DNA from: Sphingobium sp.
GTDB lineage: Bacteria > Pseudomonadota > Alphaproteobacteria > Sphingomonadales > Sphingomonadaceae
Direction: 5' to 3'
DNA: 64,000 nucleotides
Assembly (NCBI GenBank): GCA_017745115.1
Contig: JAGIAA010000008.1
Location: 1-64,000 of the forward strand
The stretch's first letter is position 1, and every line of letters starts with the position of its first letter. A program made the position numbers and the translations under genes. The notes under the pieces were generated by a model. It was not told the DNA's origin, searched no databases, and saw only the letters and a program-made list of their open reading frames with translations. This document shows positions 26,138-34,722 of the stretch, in pieces.

Positions 26138-28221
26138 TGAAATACTCCTGCCGCGGCAAGTTCGTCGATACGGTCGTCCGAGAGGCCGCACAGAGTCCGT
26201 GCGATCTCGCGATGATGCTCCCCCATGCCCGGCGCCCGGAACGGCGCGAGCTGGTCGTCTGAAAAACGGATGGGCGTGGCGATGTAGCCAAAGGGGCCGA
26301 GCAGGGGATGATCGAGCGTCACCAGGGCGCCCCGGCCGGCCAGTTGCGGGTCGCGCTCGATCATGTCCTCGCAATCCTGCGCGACGCCGGCCGCGATACC
26401 GGCTGCCTGGAGTTCGGCTACCGCCCGATGATCCTCGCGTTCCGCGATCCATGCCGCGACATCCTCGCCGGCCACCGCATGCAGCCTGGCAAGGTCGCCG
26501 CCATCGAACGCGCTGAGTGCCACCCAGCGATCGTCGCCGGAGGCACGAAAGACATTCTGGAACAGGACGGCGTGGTCGTTATTGCCCATCCTGCGGGGGC
26601 GCTCGCCGGCTTGCGCCGCAGCAAGCTCGTCGCGCATTTGCTGCACGCATATCTCGTACATCGACGCGTCGATGTGGCAGCCTTTCCCGGTTTCGCGACG
26701 GTGCTGCAAGGCAGCGGAGACGCTGGCTGCCATCACGAAGGGGACGATCACGTCGCCATAGGGGACCGCACCCGGGATGACCGGATCCCGATCGGGATAG
26801 CCGGTGAGATAGGTGCGGCCGGACAGGGCTCCGCCCGTGCCATCCACACCCCACTCCTGCGCCAACGGGCCGGTCTGTCCGAACACGCTGCCCGAGACCA
26901 TGATGATGCCCGGATTGCGCGCAGCCAGATCCTCATAGGAAAGGCCCAGCTTCTTCATGGTGCCCGGCGAGAAATTCTCCACGACCACGTCTGCCCACTC
27001 GATCAGCGGATCGAGCACTTCGCGCGATAGCGGATTCTTCATGTCGAGTGAGAGGCTGCGCTTGGAGCTGTTGAGGTGCGCGAACCAGGGCTTGTCATCC
27101 AGGTTGCCGGGCTGCGATGCCGCGACCTGCACGTCGAGCCGCGCAAGGTCCGGGCGGGTCCGGCTCTCGATCTTGACGATCTCGGCGCCGAGATCGCCCA
27201 AGGTCTTCGTGGTGATCGAACCGACCAGCGCCCAGGCGAAATCCAGCACGCGGACACCGGCAAGGGGCCCCGGACGGGCGGCTGTGCGCGCGGCGGGCGC
27301 AGGTGCCGCCTCCATGCCGTCACGGAACAGGGCGAAACGATCGGGCAGGCCGGACTGGGTCGCAAAGAAGCCTCGGGCCGCGAGATGGGCGTCGTTCAGC
27401 ACATCGGCGGGCTCATTGACGACGCAGGCGTTGATCCCGCGCCGCCGGCCTTCCTCGGCGATCTCTGCCTTAGTGCGAGATTCAAAGAAGGCGGCAATGG
27501 CTGCCTCCCATGTTGCGCGCGTTTCGGCGGGCAGGGTGGAACGATTGTAGCTGAGCCAGTCGGTGCCGCGCAGCGGATTGTCCACGCCCGCCTCGTCCAT
27601 CCAGTCGGACAAGGCCTGGTTGGCGGGAGCGCCCAGCCGTCCAGTCATCAGCGAATGGAAGCACCAGCCATCGGCAAGAGACCAGATTGCACGGACCGTG
27701 GCCTTGCCATAAGCGAGGGCGCCGCCGACCCGGCTCAGCTTGCGCCGGTCAAACTGCCAGACCAGTACGCCGTTGGTGTTCCGGCTGAAGGCAACTTGTT
27801 GGATCGATACATCGACATGTTGGCCCTTGCCGTGCGTCCCGCGTGCATAATGGGCCGCCATGGCGCCTGCCGCGGCGACCATGTCTGCATGAAAGGTGCA
27901 GGCGTCGGCGGCTTCCTTGACCGGCGGCAGGCCGGGTTCGCCGGTAACGCGCAACGCGCCGCCCATTGCCGAGGCCACGAGTTCGCTGCCGCGCCAAAGC
28001 GAACGAGGGCCGCCCGATCCAAATGTGGTGACGGAGACATGGACCGCATTGTCCGGAATGGCGACGCCGTCCAATCGCTCGAGACCGAGGTCATCGATCA
28101 CGAAGGACGCGCCGTCGACGAGGCCGCCGAGCTCTGCCCCGAGCGAGGCGAGATAGCGCGCCAGTGGGCGCTCGGCCATGCCGCCAAGGATGGCGACGCG
28201 ATGTCCGGCAAGCGGCTTCAT
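26134..28221 (-). CDS. Double-domain CaiB/BaiF CoA-transferase
   Basis: A 695-residue protein made of two class III CoA-transferase units. The first (about 1-330) is short and divergent: it has GQHVDVSIQQVAFS but a degraded N-terminal Rossmann start (GHRVAILGGMAERPLARYLASLGAEL). The second (about 335-695) is canonical: GVRVLDFAWALVGSITTKTLGDLGAEIVKIES, VVVENFSPGTMKKLGLSYEDL and CHIDASMYE. Single-domain members act as interlocked dimers, so this may be a covalent pseudo-dimer. ATG 28221 overlaps the upstream stop (ATGA), which fixes the start. The role is probably CoA transfer to or from the hydroxy acid handled by the flanking HgdB-like proteins. Confidence 0.85.
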   Translation of the reverse strand: MKPLAGHRVAILGGMAERPLARYLASLGAELGGLVDGASFVIDDLGLERLDGVAIPDNAVHVSVTTFGSGGPRSLWRGSELVASAMGGALRVTGEPGLPPVKEAADACTFHADMVAAAGAMAAHYARGTHGKGQHVDVSIQQVAFSRNTNGVLVWQFDRRKLSRVGGALAYGKATVRAIWSLADGWCFHSLMTGRLGAPANQALSDWMDEAGVDNPLRGTDWLSYNRSTLPAETRATWEAAIAAFFESRTKAEIAEEGRRRGINACVVNEPADVLNDAHLAARGFFATQSGLPDRFALFRDGMEAAPAPAARTAARPGPLAGVRVLDFAWALVGSITTKTLGDLGAEIVKIESRTRPDLARLDVQVAASQPGNLDDKPWFAHLNSSKRSLSLDMKNPLSREVLDPLIEWADVVVENFSPGTMKKLGLSYEDLAARNPGIIMVSGSVFGQTGPLAQEWGVDGTGGALSGRTYLTGYPDRDPVIPGAVPYGDVIVPFVMAASVSAALQHRRETGKGCHIDASMYEICVQQMRDELAAAQAGERPRRMGNNDHAVLFQNVFRASGDDRWVALSAFDGGDLARLHAVAGEDVAAWIAEREDHRAVAELQAAGIAAGVAQDCEDMIERDPQLAGRGALVTLDHPLLGPFGYIATPIRFSDDQLAPFRAPGMGEHHREIARTLCGLSDDRIDELAAAGVFQ

Positions 28222-29114
28222 GCCGTCAGTCCTTTCAGAAAATCTTCGATCTCGCGGTCGACGCCATCGCGCCCAGCCCAGTTTCTTCGGGTGAGGCAAA
28301 GCACCGGTAGTCCTGCCGCTTCGAGCGCCTGGCGCTGGGACGGCAGGTGCCACACCAGGGCTTCCTCTTCCTCGGTGTACCAAAGGATGGCCGCTGTGGC
28401 GCCAGTGGAGCGGGCATCATCGACCACGCGCTGCGCCGGATCATATTGGCTGCGCGGTCCTCTTTCCACCGAGTGCAGCTGGGAGCCGATGGCGTGCGCC
28501 GGGTCGCCCGTTCCTTCCTGGACGGCACCGCCCATCTCGTCCCACAGGTCACCGAGCGTCAGGCCGCTGGCATTCCAGCCGCAGGACTCGACCATCTCAT
28601 GGAGCCGCCGGTCCGGTGGCAGCGTGCCCGTGGTCAAGCAGGTCGGCCCCTTCGCAGGGGTCTTCGCGAGCCGGGCCCGATCAAGCCTGAGAACATTGCT
28701 TTCCCGAATGCCGCGTTCCAGCGTATCGTCGTCGAGATCGAATTTGTCCGCGAGCTTGCGAACCTGGGCAACCAGATGCTGCTCGCTGGATCTGCGCTTC
28801 AGCAGCGTCACATCGAATATGGTCGGCCGGGGGCCGCCTAGCAGGCCGCGCGATTGCAACTCACAAATATAGTAATAGAGGCGCTGGCTGTTGTCGTCAC
28901 TGCGCGAGAAGATCACGCTTTCCAACTGGTCGAAGGCACCCTGGGCCCAATCTTCCATGATCGAGCGGGCCCAGGGGGCAAATTTGGACTCCAGCCAGGC
29001 GTCGGCCTGCGGCGTCGGCTTGTCGGCAGACCAGCTCAACGGTCCGGCATAACGGCCGGTTGCGATAAGCAGGTCGAAGGGGATGTCGGCACCGACGGTC
29101 GCGATCATGGTCAT
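28218..29114 (-). CDS. HgdB/BcrC-like protein, small and cysteine-poor
   Basis: A 298-residue relative of the 2-hydroxyacyl-CoA dehydratase subunits, recognisable from SRSDDNSQRLYYYICELQSRG, FDVTLLKRRSSEQH and the C-terminal Rossmann part GATAAILWYTEEEEALVWHLPSQ followed by ALEAAGLPVLCLTR. The cysteines that normally hold the iron-sulfur cluster are missing (SVIFSRSDD and ILWYTEEEE at the expected places). It probably pairs with the large HgdB-like protein two genes downstream as a structural or substrate-binding subunit. It overlaps both neighbours by 4 bp. Confidence 0.7.
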   Translation of the reverse strand: MTMIATVGADIPFDLLIATGRYAGPLSWSADKPTPQADAWLESKFAPWARSIMEDWAQGAFDQLESVIFSRSDDNSQRLYYYICELQSRGLLGGPRPTIFDVTLLKRRSSEQHLVAQVRKLADKFDLDDDTLERGIRESNVLRLDRARLAKTPAKGPTCLTTGTLPPDRRLHEMVESCGWNASGLTLGDLWDEMGGAVQEGTGDPAHAIGSQLHSVERGPRSQYDPAQRVVDDARSTGATAAILWYTEEEEALVWHLPSQRQALEAAGLPVLCLTRRNWAGRDGVDREIEDFLKGLTA

Positions 29115-30418
29115 TGTCCGAGCCAGTGAGGCAGCCCCATCGCCATGATGGGGAAGAGGATGAGAAGGAGCAGGTGAATAAGGTCGCTGGCCAGGAAGGG
29201 CAGCACGCCCTTGAAGATCTTCCGGATGGTCACGTCTGGCATCACGTCATGGATGACATAGAGATTGAGCCCCAGAGGCGGGTGCACGAAGCCGATCTCC
29301 ATCGCCCTGATGATGAAGATGCCGAACCAGATGGGCGACATGCCAAGCCCCTGCACGATCGGCAGGAGGATCGGGGTGGTGAGCAGCATCAGCCCCAGGC
29401 CATCGAGTACCGAGCCGAGAATGAGCAGCAGCAGCGCGATGAGGATGAGCGTCCATGTCGTGCCCAGGCCGAGGCCGGCGACGCCGTCCGCAATGAGGTT
29501 GGCGACACCGGTGACACCGATGAACACCGAGAAGATCAGTGCGCCGAGGATGACCTGCAGGATCATGCCGCTGGTGCGCAGCGTTTCCGTGAAGGCCTTG
29601 TGGAGCACCGCCAGGCTCAGGCTCCGGCGCCAAATGGTGATGGCGAAGGAGCCGGCCGCGCCCACGGAAGCCGCTTCGGACGGGCTCATCCAACCCATGG
29701 CGATCGCGGTGATGACGACCACGATGAGCAGCAGCATGTCGCTCACCTTGCCCATCGCGCGTATCCGCTCGCTCCACGGCGCGCGTTCGCTGCGCGGCGC
29801 GATGGAGGGGCGCCAGAGCACGAGAAGCCAGACCACCGCGAGATAGAACAGCGCCTGGGTCAGTCCGGGAATGATGGCGGCCGTGAACATTTGGCCGATG
29901 GACTGTTCCGCGATGATACCGAACACGATGAGCGCGCCCGAGGGCGGGATCAGCTGGCCGAGCGTGCCGCCTGCGGCCACCGTGCCGGTCGCCAGTGCGT
30001 CCGAATAGCCGCGCCGCCGCATCTCGGGGAGGGCGACCATGCCGATTGTGGCGGTGGTCGCGAGGCTCGACCCGTTGATGGTGCCGAAACCGGCGCACCC
30101 CGCGACGGAGGCCAGCGCAAGCCCTCCGCGCCGGTGCCCGACGAATTTCGCCGCGGCGTCGAACAGGTCCTTGCTCGCGTCGGCAGCGAAGAGAAGCTGG
30201 GCGATCAGCATGAACAGGGGAAGGGTCCCCAGCTCGTAGCGGATCAATGTGTCGAAGGTGACGACGCCTGCCTTGATCAGCGCGGGCTCAATGCCCAGCA
30301 CCAGTATGAGGCCGCCAATGCCGACGAGACCGAGTGCCACGCCGATCGGCGTGCCGGCGATGAGCAGGGCGAAGAGGATGAAGATGCCGACAAGGCCGGT
30401 GCCGGGCGTTGCCATCAT
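29111..30418 (-). CDS. dctM: TRAP transporter large permease DctM
   Basis: A 435-residue membrane protein with about twelve transmembrane segments, matching DctM: LIAGTPIGVALGLVGI at the start, LPLFMLIAQLLFAADASKDLFDAA, GFGTINGSSLATTATIGMVALPEM and VHPPLGLNLYVIHDV near the end. It is the sodium-driven channel subunit of the TRAP system. ATG 30418 overlaps the dctQ stop (ATGA) and has GGAG 7 bases upstream. It works with dctQ and the distal dctP of this operon. Confidence 0.92.
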   Translation of the reverse strand: MMATPGTGLVGIFILFALLIAGTPIGVALGLVGIGGLILVLGIEPALIKAGVVTFDTLIRYELGTLPLFMLIAQLLFAADASKDLFDAAAKFVGHRRGGLALASVAGCAGFGTINGSSLATTATIGMVALPEMRRRGYSDALATGTVAAGGTLGQLIPPSGALIVFGIIAEQSIGQMFTAAIIPGLTQALFYLAVVWLLVLWRPSIAPRSERAPWSERIRAMGKVSDMLLLIVVVITAIAMGWMSPSEAASVGAAGSFAITIWRRSLSLAVLHKAFTETLRTSGMILQVILGALIFSVFIGVTGVANLIADGVAGLGLGTTWTLILIALLLLILGSVLDGLGLMLLTTPILLPIVQGLGMSPIWFGIFIIRAMEIGFVHPPLGLNLYVIHDVMPDVTIRKIFKGVLPFLASDLIHLLLLILFPIMAMGLPHWLGQ

Positions 30419-30858
30419 GGCCGGCTCCTTCCCACGGCTTTGCGCAGCCATGCCACTAGGACGATGGCCAGGCAGATGTTGCAGATGATACGCAGGAGGC
30501 GGAAGGGCAGGTGCAGTAACTCGCTGACTTCCTGGCTGTACCAGAGGTCCGACGCGATCCAGAGGCACCCCGCAAGGGATGCCGCGGTCAGGGCCGCCCC
30601 GAGCAGCGACGAGGCCCGGCCATTTCTTTCCTTCCAGACCGGCGCCATCCGATCGACAAGTATGTGGACGCGTGCGTGGCTGCCGGCGGCCGTGGCGACG
30701 ATGAGCGCAATCCCGCCCGCGACGAGCACGCAGGCCTGCACGAGTTCGATCGAACCGCGCAGGGGAATGCCGGCGTGACGCCCGAGGACGGCAAGAAGGT
30801 CCGTTGCGCAGGCCAGCGTCAGCGCCATGCCGCCGATCCAGATGTGGATGCTCTTCAA
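30415..30858 (-). CDS. dctQ: TRAP transporter small permease DctQ
   Basis: A 147-residue protein with four hydrophobic segments, matching DctQ in position and topology (LVQACVLVAGGIALIVATAAGSHARVHILVDRM is the family-typical central part). I start it at TTG 30858, which overlaps the CapA-like stop as TTGA; the open frame extends further up to 31155 but that part lies inside the CapA gene and does not look like a membrane protein. It pairs with DctM. Confidence 0.82.
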   Translation of the reverse strand: MKSIHIWIGGMALTLACATDLLAVLGRHAGIPLRGSIELVQACVLVAGGIALIVATAAGSHARVHILVDRMAPVWKERNGRASSLLGAALTAASLAGCLWIASDLWYSQEVSELLHLPFRLLRIICNICLAIVLVAWLRKAVGRSRP

Positions 30859-31976
30859 GCCCGCTCCCCTCCCGGCTGTACCCAGCCTGCCTCGTCGATC
30901 ATGATCGGTGGCAGGTCCGCAGCGACGGTGATGTCGGCAATATAGCGCATGATCTCCTTGGCCCTGGCACCTTCTGCCATGACGGGTCGGCCCGGCGGCT
31001 CGATGTGAACGGGCATGATACCGGCCTCGATCCGCCCGTCGGCATGCCACGAGAGGCGGCCCAGCATGGCGTTGATGGCTTCCGGATGGAACGGGGCGAG
31101 CGTGTATGCCGGGTCGGGTTCGAAGCCGAAGAGGCGCTTGCGGCGTTCCGCCCATTCCCGCCGGGCGGGATGATCCTGTGCGGAACTTAGTGCCCGCGTG
31201 ACGACGCAGCCATTGCCAAGGCCATGGAAGATCGGCCGATCCTGGTAAAATTCGATGCCCCGGACGATATGGGCATGGTGGGCAAGGACCACGTCGGCAC
31301 CAGCGTCGATCGCCGCATGGGCGATGGGTCGCTCATAGGGTGCGAGACGGGCAGGGGTGTGGACGATCCCTTTGTGCAGGGCGACCAGCACGAGGTCGGC
31401 ACTTTTGCGCGCGGATACGATGTCGCTGGCCAGTATAGCAGGGACGTCTGCAGACATGCGATCGAGCGCAGCGGCGGGTGCAATGGGTGCGCCGTCGGCC
31501 GTATCCACACGCAGCCAGGCGCACCCTGCCCGCGTTCCGGTAGCCCAGGCGGCTTCAGGGCCCACACAATTATAGCTGAGAAGCGCGACGCGCCGGTTTC
31601 TGCAGGCCATGATCGCCGGCTTACGGGCCTCTCCCAGAGTCTGACCGGCACCAGAATGGCCTATGCTGAGCCGATCAAGCTCGGATATGGTTTGAGCGAT
31701 GCCTTCGGCGCCGCAATCCGCAATATGATTTCCTGCCATGCTCAGGAGATCGAAACCGGCCTCGCGGATCGCGGCAAGATTTTCCAGGGGCGCTGCGGGA
31801 GCCGGTACGTCGCCTAACAGCTCCGCCCCTTGGCCATGCGGAACCTCGAGATGGCCGATCGCCAGATCGGCCATCTGCAACGCAGGCGCAATGCCCGAAA
31901 GCCAGTGGCTGGCGTCCGGTTCGTCGAGAACTAGATCGCCAGCCAGCAGGATTTCAACGGAGTCTTTCATGCTCAT
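30855..31976 (-). CDS. CapA-family protein (PgsA-like, metallophosphatase fold)
   Basis: A 373-residue protein of the CapA/poly-gamma-glutamate biosynthesis family, whose fold resembles metallophosphoesterases. Family motifs are ILLAGDLVLDEP, LSMAGNHIADCG, LVALHKG and DVVLAHHAHIVRGIEFY; these contain the likely metal-binding Asp, Asn/His and HxH residues. No signal peptide is evident, so it may be cytoplasmic. Capsule genes are absent, and its position inside a TRAP/CoA-transferase operon suggests a catabolic hydrolase role, perhaps amide or phosphoester cleavage. This role is inference. It lies 29 bp after the TBDR gene's end. Confidence 0.8.
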   Translation of the reverse strand: MSMKDSVEILLAGDLVLDEPDASHWLSGIAPALQMADLAIGHLEVPHGQGAELLGDVPAPAAPLENLAAIREAGFDLLSMAGNHIADCGAEGIAQTISELDRLSIGHSGAGQTLGEARKPAIMACRNRRVALLSYNCVGPEAAWATGTRAGCAWLRVDTADGAPIAPAAALDRMSADVPAILASDIVSARKSADLVLVALHKGIVHTPARLAPYERPIAHAAIDAGADVVLAHHAHIVRGIEFYQDRPIFHGLGNGCVVTRALSSAQDHPARREWAERRKRLFGFEPDPAYTLAPFHPEAINAMLGRLSWHADGRIEAGIMPVHIEPPGRPVMAEGARAKEIMRYIADITVAADLPPIMIDEAGWVQPGGERA

Positions 31977-32005
31977 TGTATGTAAACGCGATCCGTCGCC
32001 TTTGC

Positions 32006-34678
32006 TTACAGCGACATGCGCGCGCTGATGGCAAAGAAACGCCCGACCGGATCGGCTGCCGTCGCGTCATAGCCGCCGCTGCCGTTGCCACTTGGTGCGA
32101 TGTTCACATAAGGCGGCTTGGCATCGAAGGCGTTCCGCAGTTCAGCGCCCAGCACGATCGATTTGACCGTCGAAGACGGGTTGATCCGCCAAGAAACGTT
32201 GAGGTCAACCGGCGTGTAGGACGAGACCGCTTCGTTCGGCGTGATCGCCGTGTTGGTATAGCCGCCGACATGGGTCACACGCAGCAGGGCACTCAATGGT
32301 CCCTTCTGCCAGTTCAAGGTCGCCCGCGCCTTGAAACGCAGGGGCTGGAAAATCTGGTTGAGCTGGCTGACCGCCGGAGCTGTCGGCGTTTGCTGCGTCT
32401 TGTAATCCGTGACGTAGGTGCCGTTGATGTTGAAGCCGAAAGTGCCAGCGCTGGTCGTGGGCATGCGGTAGTTCATCGAAAAGTCGATGCCACGCGTAAC
32501 GGAGCTGCCCAGATTGTTGTTCCGCCCGTCCACAAAGAGGGTGACCGGGTTGGGGAGGACGCCGGCGATGGACAGGCCCTGATTGACGAACTCCTGTACC
32601 TTTGCAGCGGCATCGGTGCCCTGAAGGATAATCCCGGTGCCATTGTACAGCGAAGCCCGGGTCAGCACGGCGAGGTCCGAGAGCAAGGCAATGATCTTGT
32701 TCTTATAATCGACGCTGAAATAAGTGACCGAGAAGCGCAGGCGAGGTGCTGCGTCCCAGTCGGCGCCAACGGACCAGGTGGTCGCGGTTTCCGGCTTCAG
32801 GTTCAGGTTCGCGCCGGATACGGCAACGCCCACGATCGGGGCGCCGCCGGTCGGATTCTGGTAGCTTTGCACGAAGAGGCGATTGGAGTTGCCGTAGATT
32901 TCCGGGAAGCTGGGCGCCCGGAAGGAGGTGCCATAGCTGCCGCGTAGGGTAAGGGTGTCGATCGGTGTCCAGTTCACACCGAACTTGGGGTTGGTCGTGT
33001 CGCCGACGTCGGAATATTTATCGTAGCGTACGGCCGCGTCGAGCACGAGCTTCTGGAAGCCCGGCATGGCGTTCTCGCTGCCGAAGATCGGAATGACCAG
33101 CTGGGCATAGCCTGAGTCGATCCTGCGGCCGAAATAGCGCCAGGCCATGGCGGTAGTCGGGCCGCCGATCGCTGAGCCGAGCGCGATGTCGAATTCCTGG
33201 CCCTCATAGCCCAGCGCCGCCTTCACCTCTCCGCCCGGCAAGGTGATGACCGAACCGTTCAGGCGCGCCTCATAGCCTTTGAAATTGCCGTTGGTCGGAG
33301 CGAAGAAGATCTGGTTGAAGATGCCGTCCAGCACGCTCTTGTTCGTGCGATGGAGGCTGTAGGGATCGAAAGCCAGGGCCGGATCGCTGCTCGCCAGCGC
33401 CGCGTTAAGAGCGGTGTTGTTGACGCCCTTGGTCGAGAAGCTGTTGTCGCGGGTCTTGCCGTAGCCGAACAGGGCCTCGAACTCCCAGCCGCCCGGCAGC
33501 TTGGCGCGAACACCAGGCGTGATCTGCCAGCTCTGCCCGTAGCCCCAGGTGTCGTTGCTCGCCACATCGCCGCTGAAATTGTAGCCGATGGTGTAGCTGG
33601 TGCCGGCAAATCCGGTCGGCCGTACAAAGAAGGCGTTGGTCTGGGGCACGGTGAGCGTCGCGGAGCTCTGGGCGCTGCGGCGGTAGAAATCGCGGCGGCT
33701 GTAGAAGCCGTCTGCGAAGACCGTCAGCCAGTCCGTCACGTCCAGCGAGACTGTGCCGTTCACGGAATCATATTTCTGCTGCGGGATCAGATCCTGCTGC
33801 TGGAGATCGTCGCACTTGTTCGAGGTGCCGGCGGTCAGACCGGCCGCGCCGGCCTGGCTGATTCCCCCAGCCGGGATGGCATAGGTCACGCCTGCCGCCG
33901 TGATGGTCCCGGGCGAGCAGCGCGTCACCCGATAGTCCTTGCCGCCAAAGGCCGTCTGGTCGGAACGGAAGTAGTCGCGATCGTCGCCGTTGAGGTTGGC
34001 CTTATCGACATGCTCGTAGGCGATCATGATCTGGCCGCCGTCCCACACCTTGCCCGCGGCGACGCCGGCCGAGATTTCGTGATAGTCGTTGCCATCGGTG
34101 AGGCCGCCGCGCGCGAACGCCTCGATGCCATTCAGATTGCGGCGCGGAATGAGGTTGACGACACCGGCGACGGCATCCGAGCCGTAGATGGCCGATGCAC
34201 CGTCCGCGACGACTTCCACGCGCTGCACGCCGAGCGAGGGCAGAACCGAAGGGTCGGTCGAGCGGCCGTTATTGGTCACGCGATGGCCGTCGACCAGGAT
34301 CAGCGTGGCGCTGGGGCCGATGCCGCGCAGGTTGATGGAGTTGCCATAGACGATGTTGCCCGAGCCGCCGCTCTGCCCGCGGGAATTTTCGGAGACGCCC
34401 AAGTCGAAGACCTGCGGTAGTTCCTTGATCGCGCGATCGATGGTGACGCGGCCGGACTCCGCGATGTCCTTCGTGTCCAGCGTCGTGATGGCGGAGCCGA
34501 TCGGCGCTGTACCACGCACGCGGCTGCCGGTGATGATGATTTCCTCGGCAGCCGCGTCATTTGCGGCAGGCTGGGCATTGTCCTGCGCTGCCGCGATCTG
34601 TGGTGCCATGAGCGCTGCGATCGCGCTGGTCACGCTGAGAAGAGTCTTTCGCCCGAAGAGAACTTTAGTGTCAGCCAT
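32006..34678 (-). CDS. TonB-dependent receptor
   Basis: An 890-residue outer-membrane receptor. A signal peptide ends near QIAAAQDN; AAEEIIITGSRVRG is the TonB-box region; the plug has NSINLRGIGPSATLILVDGHRVTNNGR and VEVVADGASAIYGSDAVAGVVNLI. The barrel ends with a typical hydrophobic strand (FFAISARMSL), though the last residue is Leu rather than Phe. ATG 34678 has AGGAG 8 bases upstream. It is the second gene of the operon, 44 bp after the CocE-type hydrolase, and probably imports the ester or the hydrolysis product. Confidence 0.92.
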   Translation of the reverse strand: MADTKVLFGRKTLLSVTSAIAALMAPQIAAAQDNAQPAANDAAAEEIIITGSRVRGTAPIGSAITTLDTKDIAESGRVTIDRAIKELPQVFDLGVSENSRGQSGGSGNIVYGNSINLRGIGPSATLILVDGHRVTNNGRSTDPSVLPSLGVQRVEVVADGASAIYGSDAVAGVVNLIPRRNLNGIEAFARGGLTDGNDYHEISAGVAAGKVWDGGQIMIAYEHVDKANLNGDDRDYFRSDQTAFGGKDYRVTRCSPGTITAAGVTYAIPAGGISQAGAAGLTAGTSNKCDDLQQQDLIPQQKYDSVNGTVSLDVTDWLTVFADGFYSRRDFYRRSAQSSATLTVPQTNAFFVRPTGFAGTSYTIGYNFSGDVASNDTWGYGQSWQITPGVRAKLPGGWEFEALFGYGKTRDNSFSTKGVNNTALNAALASSDPALAFDPYSLHRTNKSVLDGIFNQIFFAPTNGNFKGYEARLNGSVITLPGGEVKAALGYEGQEFDIALGSAIGGPTTAMAWRYFGRRIDSGYAQLVIPIFGSENAMPGFQKLVLDAAVRYDKYSDVGDTTNPKFGVNWTPIDTLTLRGSYGTSFRAPSFPEIYGNSNRLFVQSYQNPTGGAPIVGVAVSGANLNLKPETATTWSVGADWDAAPRLRFSVTYFSVDYKNKIIALLSDLAVLTRASLYNGTGIILQGTDAAAKVQEFVNQGLSIAGVLPNPVTLFVDGRNNNLGSSVTRGIDFSMNYRMPTTSAGTFGFNINGTYVTDYKTQQTPTAPAVSQLNQIFQPLRFKARATLNWQKGPLSALLRVTHVGGYTNTAITPNEAVSSYTPVDLNVSWRINPSSTVKSIVLGAELRNAFDAKPPYVNIAPSGNGSGGYDATAADPVGRFFAISARMSL

Positions 34679-34722
34679 GTAACCTCTCCTGAATGAGGTG
34701 CGATTTGTTGTTGATTGTGGTT

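Noticed and set aside
27076..28872. Plus-strand frame of 598 codons opposite the CoA-transferase and small HgdB-like genes
   Set aside because: It spans the end of two well-defined overlapping genes and has no signature of its own.
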